Below, in pieces: positions 54,080 to 61,851 of a stretch of DNA of 64,000 nt. The notes under the pieces are model-generated. The model saw only the letters and a program-made list of their open reading frames with translations. It did no database searches and was not told the origin of the DNA. The stretch's first letter is position 1; each line of letters starts with the position of its first letter. A program made the position numbers and the translations under genes. The DNA is from an uncultured Bacteroidota bacterium (lineage in GTDB: Bacteria; Bacteroidota; Bacteroidia; B-17B0; Aurantibacillaceae), in NCBI GenBank assembly GCA_937873155.1, contig CALMVZ010000011.1:62001-126000 (forward strand), written 5' to 3'.

Positions 54080-55297
54080 TTATTCGGTTAATATCATCTT
54101 CTTAGTTCCCACTTCTTTGGCGTTAACTATCAAACTATAGTAATACATGCCGGGAGAAAATTCATTTCCGCTGACTGTAATATTTCCTTTTCCGCTTCCG
54201 TTTAATTTGTATGTTTTTAAAAGCTTGCCATTCATATCAAAAACAAGAATAGAAGAGTCCGCATTTTTTTCTGTGATAAAATATTCAATACTGGTTTCCT
54301 TACTGAAAGGGTTTGGCGCGTTTTGCCTGATATAAGAATTACCGATGTACAGCTCTGTTGATGTTTCATCTGTTGTATTGATTAAACGGTTTTGTTGTGC
54401 ATCTCCTTTTTTTGTACAGCAATTATTTACTTCACTTTGCAGCTGCGTTACTTTTGAATTTTGTTCTTTCAAGGCTTCGATCAGCAAACCGATAAGCATG
54501 TCATAATTAACAGCTTTAGAACCGTCGAGTACAACCTTCACAGCCTGCGGCGCTACTTTCTCAACATCCTGGGCAACTACGCCCATGTATTCCTGCGCAA
54601 CAGGATAGAGGTTGGGATTTTGCTTTTCTCTTTTCAGCTTATATGTTACCCCGTTTAATTGAAGAACTTTAGCCAAAGCACTATCAATGTTTTTAATATC
54701 ATCCTTAATATTTTTATCAGAGCCGTTGTAAATTCCTCCGGCATTATAGATCCAGCCTCCTCCGGTAACATAAAAAGTAGCGCCTGTTCCGGGCAATACT
54801 CCCCTATAGGTAACCGAATTAACTCTATCTGTTTCCGAATCAATAACCGGAGGCCCCCAATCGCCGGCATAAGTTGCCTTAGAATAAATACCGCCGTAAT
54901 TATAAGTGACAGTATTAATCCGGGCATTTTCTAAACTGGTAGTTCCCATTAATAAATTGCCATAAGTTGTTATTCTTGCTCTTTCCGTTCCGCCGGTTGT
55001 AAATCCGATAACATTTGAGGCGGGATGAAAAAAACCGGTCTGATCGTTTCCATACCATGTATAATCAGGCGTGGTCGCACTGGAAAGGACATTATTTCCC
55101 CTTAATCTTAAAGCAGAAGAAGGAGTTGATGTAGTAGAAGTGACCACCAGGTCACCTGTAAATTTGTGTTTCTCTCCGCCGCTTGGCGCAGTGGTTGATC
55201 CATAAGAAACAGATCCTCCCGGAAAAATTTTTATTTGTGAATTGGAACTTAAGGCCATGACAAGGGCAGCAAAACTTAAAATGAATTTTGTTTTCAT
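54080..55297 (-). CDS. T9SS protein with internal Peptidase_S74 (tail-fibre chaperone) domain
   Basis: 405 residues with a signal peptide ending near SNSQ. The N-terminal half is a repetitive beta-rich region (about 22-190) like phage tail-fibre shafts. Residues about 192-290 are a Peptidase_S74 intramolecular chaperone: GSDKNIKDDI has the Ser (S193) and Lys five residues on (K198) of the autocleavage site, followed by VAQDVEKVAPQAV and a coiled-coil IEALKEQNSKVTQLQSEVNN. A type A sorting domain closes the protein (NAPNPFSKETSIEY). If S74 cleaves, the shaft would be separated from the sorting signal. Confidence 0.85.
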   Translation of the reverse strand: MKTKFILSFAALVMALSSNSQIKIFPGGSVSYGSTTAPSGGEKHKFTGDLVVTSTTSTPSSALRLRGNNVLSSATTPDYTWYGNDQTGFFHPASNVIGFTTGGTERARITTYGNLLMGTTSLENARINTVTYNYGGIYSKATYAGDWGPPVIDSETDRVNSVTYRGVLPGTGATFYVTGGGWIYNAGGIYNGSDKNIKDDIKNIDSALAKVLQLNGVTYKLKREKQNPNLYPVAQEYMGVVAQDVEKVAPQAVKVVLDGSKAVNYDMLIGLLIEALKEQNSKVTQLQSEVNNCCTKKGDAQQNRLINTTDETSTELYIGNSYIRQNAPNPFSKETSIEYFITEKNADSSILVFDMNGKLLKTYKLNGSGKGNITVSGNEFSPGMYYYSLIVNAKEVGTKKMILTE

Positions 55298-55617
55298 AAA
55301 TTGAATAATAAATGTTAGTAAATGAGTACCGTTTAAAATTCAAAAGCAGGCCTGCCTTTTGTTATATCTGAATTACCTGTTACCTGCCGCCGGCAGATAG
55401 TTCAGGAGAGTATGATCAGTATTTCTGTGCTTTTACATACGGTTTAAATGAATACTCAGAGGCATTATTCAGTAACAGTAAAAACATCACTTAAAGATAC
55501 AAAATAATCATTAAATGACAATATTTGTCAAATATAGATATTTTTATCTATTCCCAACTTTTAAATAGGAATTTTTATTGAGTAATAAAAAAGTAGGATT
55601 ATGCAGTTATTTGCCCC
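55298..55617. other. 320-base AT-rich intergenic region with two short palindromes
   Basis: It lies between divergent genes. There is a near-perfect hairpin at 55341-55361 (CAAAAGCAGG/CCTGCCTTTTG) and a second palindrome CTGCCGCCGGCAG at 55384-55396; the rest is very AT-rich. The hairpins could be remnants of dispersed repeats. I see no ORF, RNA gene or perfect promoter box. Confidence 0.5.
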
Positions 55618-55857
55618 GTGCTAAGCGAAGAAGAAAAAAGGCTCTATATCTTTATTGGTAAGCGCATTACGCAGTTGCGTAAACAGGCAGGCTATACCAG
55701 CCAGGAGACTTTTGCTTACGATGCCGATATCCCAAGGGCGCTTTACGGCCGGTATGAAAAAGGGGCTAATCTCACCGTTTTTAGCCTTTACCGCATTTTA
55801 AAACATCATAAAATGACGTATAAAGAATTTTTTGAAGAAGGCTTTGAAGAACTCTGA
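55618..55857 (+). CDS. Small helix-turn-helix (Xre-type) regulator
   Basis: 79 residues from a GTG. KRITQLRKQAGYTSQETFAYDADIPRALYGRYEKG is an HTH_3-like fold with the usual GxxLTVFSLYRIL third-helix region, though the recognition helix differs from classical phage repressors. An ATG at 55601 opens a different frame that stops after seven codons, so the GTG is the start. It stands alone between the T9SS group and a 161-base inverted-repeat element. The target is unknown; it could control neighbouring genes. Confidence 0.78.
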   Translation: MLSEEEKRLYIFIGKRITQLRKQAGYTSQETFAYDADIPRALYGRYEKGANLTVFSLYRILKHHKMTYKEFFEEGFEEL

Positions 55858-55858
55858 A

Positions 55859-56019
55859 AGAGGCAAGTAAGCAGGGAAAAGCAGGCAGTAGCAGGAGACA
55901 GTAAAAGGTTGAGAATTATGATCCGATAAAACAATCTGCCTAATGCCTGCTACTATTTACTCCGATTGCTTATTAACATACTACTGCTTACTGCCACTGC
56001 CTACTGTTAACTTGCCTCT
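55859..56019. repeat. 161-base imperfect inverted-repeat element filling the gap before rpoN
   Basis: The outer ends are AGAGGCAAGT (55859-55868) and ACTTGCCTCT (56010-56019), perfect inverted repeats. Inner pairs include GTAAGCAG (55867-55874) with CTGCTTAC (55984-55991), and AGTAGCAGG (55887-55895) with CCTGCTACT (55946-55954). It occupies exactly the space between two convergent stop codons. It could be a MITE-like element or a large bidirectional terminator. Confidence 0.55.
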
Positions 56020-57507
56020 CTATAACTCCTTCCTCAATCTTGCTACAGGAATATCCAATTGCTCCCTGTATTTAGCAACAGTTCTTCTCGCAATATTATA
56101 TCCTTTTTCTTTTAAGATGTCGCAGAGAGCGTCATCGGTGAGAGGTTTCTTTTTGTCTTCGTTATCAACACAATCTTTTAAGATTCGTTTTACTTCGCGG
56201 GAACTGACTTCTTCGCCGCTTTCCATACTCATGGATTCAGAGAAGAATGTTTTTAATAAAAATGTTCCGTAAGGCGTTTGCACGTATTTACTATTCGCAA
56301 CGCGGGAGATAGTTGAAATATCCATGCCGATCTTCTCCGCAATATCTTTCAGGATCATCGGCTTTAATTTCGATTCATCACCGGTCACAAAATACTCTTC
56401 CTGGTATTCCATTATCGAATGCATAGCGACCATCATAGTTTGATGACGCTGCTGTAAAGCATCAATGAACCACTGTGCATTCTCAATTTTTGATTTTATG
56501 AATGTACTCGCTTCTTTGCTACTCTTGTCTTTTTGGCGGGAATATTCTTTCAGCATCTCAATATAATCTTTACTGATCTTCAGATCAGGAAGATTTCTTG
56601 AGTTGATACTTAATTCCGGCTTTCCGTCAACAACTGCAATCGTAAAATCAGGAACAACTTCAGAGGCCGTCATCGCGTTTCCTGAACTGCCCGGGCGGGG
56701 ATTCAAATGCGTGATCTCATTGATCACATCTTTCAGATCTTCATCATCAATATTTAAACGGCGCGTGATCTTTTCGTAATGCTTCCTCGAAAAATCCTCC
56801 ATCATGTCACGCACAACATCAATGGCCAGTAAAACTTCCTTGGTCTTATCTTTTTTCCTGTTGAGCTGTATCAATAAACATTCCTGCAAATTTCTTGCCC
56901 CAACACCTGCGGGATCTAATTCCTGGATCTGTTTTAAAACTTTTTCTATTGTAGCAATATCAGTTGAGATATTATAACTGAAAGCGAGATCATCTACGAT
57001 CAATTCTAATTCCCGGCGGATATAACCATCTTCATCAATACAACCGATCAGATATACACCGATGGTATATTCCGTTTCATTCAGATCACGTAACCCTAAT
57101 TGCTGCTCAAGCAAACTGTGAAAATCCGGGCCTTCAACAACAACAAATTCTTTGCTGTCATCATCCGCCCCTTTGTTACTCACTTCGTATTTGTAAGAAT
57201 CGATCTCTTCATCACCCATATAATCTTCCATCTCCACTTTATCATCGATCTTCTCCACTTCCTTTTCCTGGAAATCTTCTACCTCAACTTCTGCATCTTC
57301 TCCTGTGTCGTCTGTTTCGTTGCTGAACAATTCTTCTTCATCGGTATTGGAATTGTCTTCTTCTTCAAGGGCGGGATTTAACTCCAATTCTTCCTTGATC
57401 TTCTCTTCGAGGGCAAGCGTTGGCAGCTGCAGCAATTTCATTAACTGAATTTGCTGTGGTGACAGTTTTTGTAATAGCTTTAAACTCTGTGATTGCCTTA
57501 GTGCCAT
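56020..57507 (-). CDS. rpoN: RNA polymerase sigma-54 factor
   Basis: 495 residues. Region I (MALRQSQSLKLLQKLSPQQIQLMKLLQLP) is followed by a long acidic region II (about 50-120, many Glu/Asp), the core-binding region, a HTH region (DISTISRVANSKYVQTPYGTF) and the RpoN box ARRTVAKYRE near the C-terminus. It directs polymerase to -24/-12 promoters that need an AAA+ activator. It is adjacent to tyrS with nine bases between, probably one transcript. No activator gene is in the window. Confidence 0.96.
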   Translation of the reverse strand: MALRQSQSLKLLQKLSPQQIQLMKLLQLPTLALEEKIKEELELNPALEEEDNSNTDEEELFSNETDDTGEDAEVEVEDFQEKEVEKIDDKVEMEDYMGDEEIDSYKYEVSNKGADDDSKEFVVVEGPDFHSLLEQQLGLRDLNETEYTIGVYLIGCIDEDGYIRRELELIVDDLAFSYNISTDIATIEKVLKQIQELDPAGVGARNLQECLLIQLNRKKDKTKEVLLAIDVVRDMMEDFSRKHYEKITRRLNIDDEDLKDVINEITHLNPRPGSSGNAMTASEVVPDFTIAVVDGKPELSINSRNLPDLKISKDYIEMLKEYSRQKDKSSKEASTFIKSKIENAQWFIDALQQRHQTMMVAMHSIMEYQEEYFVTGDESKLKPMILKDIAEKIGMDISTISRVANSKYVQTPYGTFLLKTFFSESMSMESGEEVSSREVKRILKDCVDNEDKKKPLTDDALCDILKEKGYNIARRTVAKYREQLDIPVARLRKEL

Positions 57508-57516
57508 ATCATCCCG

Positions 57517-58797
57517 CTAATTAACCTTGCACAAAAAATAATTCTTTTTGCCCTTTTGAACTAAAATATACTTGTTGTTTAACGTATTCCCCATGGTAAG
57601 GTTCGATTTCTCGTCTTCCCACTTTTGTTTGTTCACGCTCACTCCACCTGCCTGTACCATTTTACGGGCTTCTCCTTTACTCGGAAAAATTTTTGTCTTC
57701 TCCGCTAAAAAATCCAGCACCCCAATACCTGCATTCAATTCTGCTTTTGAAACGTCGAACATTGGCACGCCATCGAACACATCCAGGAAAGTTGCTTCAT
57801 CGAGCTTCGCCAGGTCTTCAACGCTTCCTTTAAATAAAATTTCCGTTGCTTTTACCGCATCATTGTAATCGGCTTCGCTGTGTACACGGATCGTTACATC
57901 TTTCGCCAATGCTTTTTGCAAATGTCTTTCGTGAGGAGCTGCCTTATGTTTTGCTTCTAAAGCTTCTACCTCATCTTTATTTAACAATGTAAAATATTTT
58001 ATATAAGTCGCCGCATCCGCATCACTTGCATTCAGCCAGAACTGGTAAAATTTATATGGAGAAGTTTTTTCTTTATCTAACCAGATATTTCCGCTTTCAC
58101 TTTTTCCGAATTTAGAACCATCTGCTTTTTTTATTAACTGCGTTGTTAAAGCAAATGCTTCTCCTCCACTCTTCCTTCTGATCAATTCAGTTCCCGATGT
58201 TATATTTCCCCACTGATCACTGCCTCCCATTTGCAATTTGCAATTCTTGTTCTTATACAGGTAATGAAAATCATAAGCCTGTAACAACTGGTAACTGAAT
58301 TCCGTAAAACTCATTCCTGTTTCCAAACGGTTCTTCACCGAATCTTTTGCCATCATGTAATTTACGGTGATGAATTTTCCAACTTCACGGATGAATGTCA
58401 AAAAAGAAAACTCTTTCATCCAATCATAATTGTTCACTAACTCCGCGCCATTCACCCCCGCATTAAAATCCAAAAATTTCTCTAATTGTTTTTTTATGCC
58501 GGCCACATTTTTATTCAGTGCTTCTTCATCCAGCAAATTCCGCTCGTCAGATTTTCCACTCGGATCACCAACCATTCCGGTAGCGCCGCCAATTAAAGCA
58601 ATAGGTTTATGTCCTGCTTTCTGAAAACGTAAAAGCGTCATGATCTGCGCAAGACTCCCGACGTGTAATGAATCGGCAGTCGGATCAAATCCAATATACG
58701 CAGTTACCGTTTCTTTTTTCAACAGGTCTTCGGTACCGGGCATGATGTCGTGGAGAATGCCTCTCCACTTTAATTCTTCAACAAAATTCATAGTCAA
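57517..58797 (-). CDS. tyrS: Tyrosyl-tRNA synthetase
   Basis: 426 residues. The class I motifs are [11 protein letters not shown] (HIGH equivalent) and [10 protein letters not shown] (KMSKS equivalent). [18 protein letters not shown] is the tyrosine-pocket region and the C-terminal S4 domain ([13 protein letters not shown]) binds tRNA. It charges tRNA-Tyr. It lies upstream of rpoN on the same strand, and a toxin-antitoxin pair is transcribed divergently from the region upstream. The length is standard. Confidence 0.96.
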   Translation of the reverse strand: MTMNFVEELKWRGILHDIMPGTEDLLKKETVTAYIGFDPTADSLHVGSLAQIMTLLRFQKAGHKPIALIGGATGMVGDPSGKSDERNLLDEEALNKNVAGIKKQLEKFLDFNAGVNGAELVNNYDWMKEFSFLTFIREVGKFITVNYMMAKDSVKNRLETGMSFTEFSYQLLQAYDFHYLYKNKNCKLQMGGSDQWGNITSGTELIRRKSGGEAFALTTQLIKKADGSKFGKSESGNIWLDKEKTSPYKFYQFWLNASDADAATYIKYFTLLNKDEVEALEAKHKAAPHERHLQKALAKDVTIRVHSEADYNDAVKATEILFKGSVEDLAKLDEATFLDVFDGVPMFDVSKAELNAGIGVLDFLAEKTKIFPSKGEARKMVQAGGVSVNKQKWEDEKSNLTMGNTLNNKYILVQKGKKNYFLCKVN

Positions 58798-58838
58798 TTC
58801 TTCCCGCTAAAATTACGAAAATTGTAACAAAAACAGCT

Positions 58839-58869
58839 TTTGTTTTAGATGTTGTTTTTTGTATCTTTG
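58839..58869 (+). promoter_or_regulatory. Promoter of the toxin-antitoxin pair (TTTG-N19-TATCTTTG)
   Basis: A -33 TTTG at 58839-58842 and a perfect -7 TATCTTTG at 58862-58869 with 19 bases between is the best match to the Bacteroidota consensus in this window. The ATG follows at 58881. Confidence 0.7.
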
Positions 58870-58880
58870 ATTAAGAAATC

Positions 58881-59114
58881 ATGAATATTGCTATAACAAA
58901 ATTAGAACTGGCTAAAAAGCTTTTAGAGACGAATGATAAAGACATTATCAATCACATTAAAGCTGTTTTTTCTACCCGCACTGAAAGCTGGTGGGAGGAA
59001 TTACCTGATGAAATTAAGCTATCAATTGAAAAAGGGTTAGAGCAATCTGATTCCGGGCAAACCATACCTCACAAGGAGGTAATGAAGCGCTACGGAAAAT
59101 GGCTAAAGAAATAA
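58881..59114 (+). CDS. Antitoxin of a RelE/ParE type II system
   Basis: 77 residues, cytoplasmic, mainly helical. The N-terminal part (ITKLELAKKLLETNDKDIINHIKAVF) probably dimerises and binds DNA; the C-terminal part ending HKEVMKRYGKWLKK wraps the toxin in related pairs. The toxin ORF starts inside its last codons (16-base overlap), the common layout. It has its own strong promoter, which such antitoxins typically repress. Confidence 0.85.
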   Translation: MNIAITKLELAKKLLETNDKDIINHIKAVFSTRTESWWEELPDEIKLSIEKGLEQSDSGQTIPHKEVMKRYGKWLKK

Positions 59115-59395
59115 GGTGGAGTCAGGAATCGGTCGACACTTTTAATAAGATCATTGAGTATTTAGAAAAAAATTGGTCTCAAAGGGGGATTGAAAATTTC
59201 ATTAATGCTACAGAGATAACATTGCGATTTATAACCGAAAGTCCTAAAATGTTCCGAAAAACAAGTAAGAAGAATGTTCACGAAGCATTAATTACCCCAC
59301 ACAATTTAATGATCTATAAAATTATAGGTGAAAGAATTGATATCATCACGTTTTGGGATACGAGAAAAAATCCCGGAAAGAAAAAACATAAGTAA
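59099..59395 (+). CDS. RelE/ParE family toxin
   Basis: 98 residues with the ParE/RelE fold: IRWSQESVDTFNKIIEYLEKNW (two helices), an internal strand region ITESPKMFRKTS, and the closing LMIYKIIGERIDIITFWDTRKNP. Whether it acts on ribosome-bound mRNA or on gyrase cannot be judged from sequence. Its start overlaps the antitoxin by 16 bases, and its stop is one base from the convergent hydrolase gene. Confidence 0.87.
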   Translation: MAKEIRWSQESVDTFNKIIEYLEKNWSQRGIENFINATEITLRFITESPKMFRKTSKKNVHEALITPHNLMIYKIIGERIDIITFWDTRKNPGKKKHK

Positions 59396-59396
59396 T

Positions 59397-60197
59397 TTAT
59401 TTCTCGATAAAAGCCTTAATTTCTTTGCTCATTTGCGGGATAGCCTCTAAATTTAGCGTATGGCCTGCGCCAGGGATTATTTTGAATTCAGAGCCGGGAA
59501 TATTCTTTGCGACTTCAGAAGCCATGTGTACAGGCAACAGAAGGTCTTTTTCTCCTTGTATAACAATGGTAGGCGTACTTATTTTTTTCAGGTCATTACG
59601 GTAGTCAGGCCTGTCCTTTGTGGCTTGCATTAATTTGAACATAGCTTCTTTTTCCCCATTCACTTCCTGGCGTGCCTGTTTCATTAGCTCAATAGGAATG
59701 AGCGGATTTTTGAAATACTCCTCGCTTAGAACAGAGGGTAGCATAATGTCCAGCATCAAAGGATAACCCCCTAATTCAAGTGCGCGCCACCAGGCTAATT
59801 CAATAGCATCGTAATAAGGTGTTTTATGTGCAAATGTTGAGATCAGAACTAATTTTTCTAATCGCTGCGGATAAAGAACTGCGAAATGCTGCGCAACTAA
59901 ACTCCCATAAGATAATCCCGCAAGAATGACCTTCTCAGCCTTGATCTCATCTAAAAGCCGTGTTACATCTTTCGCATGTTGGTTAAAACTCCTGCTTTCT
60001 CCGGTCTTATCGCTTTGTCCCTGGAAAATAAAATCCATCAGCACGATCCTGTAATTATCTTTAAAGTGAGGGGTCGTTAGTATCCAGGCTATCGTACTTT
60101 GCGATAAGCCATTGAGAAACACAATAGTTCTTTGTGCAGAAGTATTCCCCTGCACTTCATAGTATAAATTTAAACTGTCGTGGGTTTTACAGAACAT
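59397..60197 (-). CDS. Alpha/beta hydrolase
   Basis: 266 residues with the full alpha/beta hydrolase triad: nucleophile S96 in GLSYGS, acid D218 in GEKDLLLP and H246 in GAGHTLN. The lid region (about 125-185) is helical. There is no signal peptide. The substrate is unknown; the fold resembles esterases and lipid or haloperoxidase-like hydrolases. It ends one base from the toxin gene, and a perfect 18-base palindrome lies between it and the LD-carboxypeptidase gene upstream. Confidence 0.86.
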   Translation of the reverse strand: MFCKTHDSLNLYYEVQGNTSAQRTIVFLNGLSQSTIAWILTTPHFKDNYRIVLMDFIFQGQSDKTGESRSFNQHAKDVTRLLDEIKAEKVILAGLSYGSLVAQHFAVLYPQRLEKLVLISTFAHKTPYYDAIELAWWRALELGGYPLMLDIMLPSVLSEEYFKNPLIPIELMKQARQEVNGEKEAMFKLMQATKDRPDYRNDLKKISTPTIVIQGEKDLLLPVHMASEVAKNIPGSEFKIIPGAGHTLNLEAIPQMSKEIKAFIEK

Positions 60198-60214
60198 AGC
60201 CGCTTATTTTACAG

Positions 60215-60232
60215 TCCCGATAGCTATCGGGA
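60215..60232. repeat. Perfect 18-base palindrome TCCCGATAGCTATCGGGA
   Basis: It is fully self-complementary and abuts the stop of the LD-carboxypeptidase gene at 60233. A 16-of-18 copy is at 27300-27317. It may serve as a hairpin after the gene end or be a dispersed repeat. Confidence 0.65.
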
Positions 60233-61126
60233 TCACAGATAAATTAATGTAGTTCCTTTTTTTGTCACTTTTAAATTTGCTCTTTTACCAATGTAAAATG
60301 CTAAATTTCGATTAATATGCCCGGCTGGAAAATCAAAACAGACCGGATATTTATATTCTCGTACTGCATCCCAAATAATTTCTTCGGCCGTTTTTCCGAA
60401 AGGAACAGTATTATCTTTCATATCACTCATGCCGCCAACTATTAATCCTTTCAGGTTCTTTAATTTTCCTGAACGTTTTAATTGCAGCATCATTCTATCT
60501 ACGTGATATAAATATTCATCCAGGTCTTCTATAAATAAAATTTTTCCTTTGGTATCAATATCCGACTGAGATCCGCTTAAAGCATACAAGAGCGATAAAT
60601 TCCCTCCGACAATTTCTGCTTTGGCTTCACCGATCCTGTTCAATTTATTTGCCGGAGCTTCGTACTCTTGCTTTTCTCCGAACAGCACTTTACGTAAACT
60701 TTCGGTAGCTTCTTCGTGTTTTGTAAATTGAAAAGCCATTGTGCCATGAATAGAAGCAATGCCTAAATTCAACAAATGACTTTGAATAATAGTTGTATCG
60801 CTATAGCCAACTACCCATTTAGGGCCTTTAATGAATTTTTTAAAATTAACGGCGTCTATCACCCGCATAGTTCCATAACCGCCGCAGGCCAGGATCACCG
60901 CTTTTACTTCCTTATTATCCAAAGCCCATTGAAAACCCGCAGCGCGTTCTTTATCCGAACCGGCAAATTGATTTTCTTCCTTAAATAAATTAGGGGCAAA
61001 AACAACTTTCAACCCCCAGTTCTTTAAAATGTCGACTGAGAGTTCAATTATCTCTTTACTTGTTTTACGGGCAGTGGCAGCAATCGCTACCGTGTCTCCC
61101 TTTTTTAAAGCGGGAGGTATCTTCAC
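60233..61126 (-). CDS. LD-carboxypeptidase (peptidase S66)
   Basis: 297 residues. The S66 catalytic triad is visible: S109 in GYSDTT, E200 in LFIEDLDEY and H270 in PAGHINRN. This serine peptidase removes the terminal D-Ala from murein tetrapeptides during peptidoglycan recycling in the cytoplasm; no signal peptide is present. The HNH gene lies three bases upstream on the same strand, so both probably share a transcript. Confidence 0.93.
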   Translation of the reverse strand: MKIPPALKKGDTVAIAATARKTSKEIIELSVDILKNWGLKVVFAPNLFKEENQFAGSDKERAAGFQWALDNKEVKAVILACGGYGTMRVIDAVNFKKFIKGPKWVVGYSDTTIIQSHLLNLGIASIHGTMAFQFTKHEEATESLRKVLFGEKQEYEAPANKLNRIGEAKAEIVGGNLSLLYALSGSQSDIDTKGKILFIEDLDEYLYHVDRMMLQLKRSGKLKNLKGLIVGGMSDMKDNTVPFGKTAEEIIWDAVREYKYPVCFDFPAGHINRNLAFYIGKRANLKVTKKGTTLIYL

Positions 61127-61129
61127 AGC

Positions 61130-61759
61130 TTATCTATTTTTCTTTGCGTTTTTTAAAGCCTTTAAATACGCGTTGTATTTTTTGTTCTCCGGCTCATGCT
61201 TCACTCTCACTTTATACCAGAATTCACCGCTTTTTATACGGTATACATTCATTTCCGAAACGCCGTATGCATTCGCGATCTGTTTCAAGGTGCGTTTGCG
61301 TTTAGGGTCGAAAATTTCCGTTTTCATTTTTCTTACTTTTCCTTCAGTAAGCACTTTCGAGTAATCGCCATCCTGTAAAACCCTTTCTTTTATAGCTCTC
61401 TTTACAGCCGGACTCGATTTACGGTGTTCCACTTGTTGTTCAAGTGTTGTCCACTTTAAATTTGAGGCGTGGTTATTGCTTTTATTATGATCTAAATGAA
61501 TAACGAATTTATGCTTTGGCGTTGGCTGTTTTAAAAAAGCATCCGCCACTAAACGGTGTACAAATAACGACTTTTTTACACCATGCATTCTTATACTTAT
61601 GCAATGATAATCCTCTATACGTTTTGCTTTAAGTTTTTGCGCATTTTTCGGTGAATCGGCATAACTGGCCAATTTACCTGTGTTAGATACAAGGTATTTT
61701 TTTTGAAGTTTCACACTTTTCGGGAAGTCAATTGCTTTCCATTTTTCTGAATTTGCCAT
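61130..61759 (-). CDS. NUMOD4/HNH endonuclease-like protein
   Basis: 209 residues. The N-terminal YLVSNTGKLASYAD is a NUMOD4-like motif. An HNH motif follows around residues 86-105 (VIHLDHNKSNNHASNLKW). The C-terminal part has a helix-turn-helix-like TLKQIANAYGVSEMNVYRIKSG and a very basic tail. Such proteins resemble homing or phage-type nucleases, yet this one sits beside a peptidoglycan enzyme with no intron, phage or transposon nearby. It could be a domesticated nuclease. Function inferred from motifs only. Confidence 0.8.
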   Translation of the reverse strand: MANSEKWKAIDFPKSVKLQKKYLVSNTGKLASYADSPKNAQKLKAKRIEDYHCISIRMHGVKKSLFVHRLVADAFLKQPTPKHKFVIHLDHNKSNNHASNLKWTTLEQQVEHRKSSPAVKRAIKERVLQDGDYSKVLTEGKVRKMKTEIFDPKRKRTLKQIANAYGVSEMNVYRIKSGEFWYKVRVKHEPENKKYNAYLKALKNAKKNR

Positions 61760-61804
61760 ACTAATTAATTTGTTGGTTATTAATAGAACTTAAAGGGCAA
61801 TGTG

Positions 61805-61812
61805 TATCTTTG
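61805..61812 (+). promoter_or_regulatory. -7 promoter box TATCTTTG for metG
   Basis: A perfect TAnnTTTG match. It overlaps the first codon of a longer reading from 61810, which supports the ATG at 61852 as the true metG start with a leader of about 33 bases. Confidence 0.6.
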
Positions 61813-61851
61813 TACGAATATTATAAAAATTTTTTAATATTAAAAGCTTTT

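Noticed and set aside
55618-55857. Prophage repressor hypothesis for the HTH gene
   Set aside because: No phage genes, integrase or attachment site are nearby; the S74 protein next door has a T9SS signal and is not a phage fibre.
61810-61851. Longer metG reading
   Set aside because: Its first codon overlaps the TATCTTTG promoter box; MetG proteins begin near the ATG at 61852.
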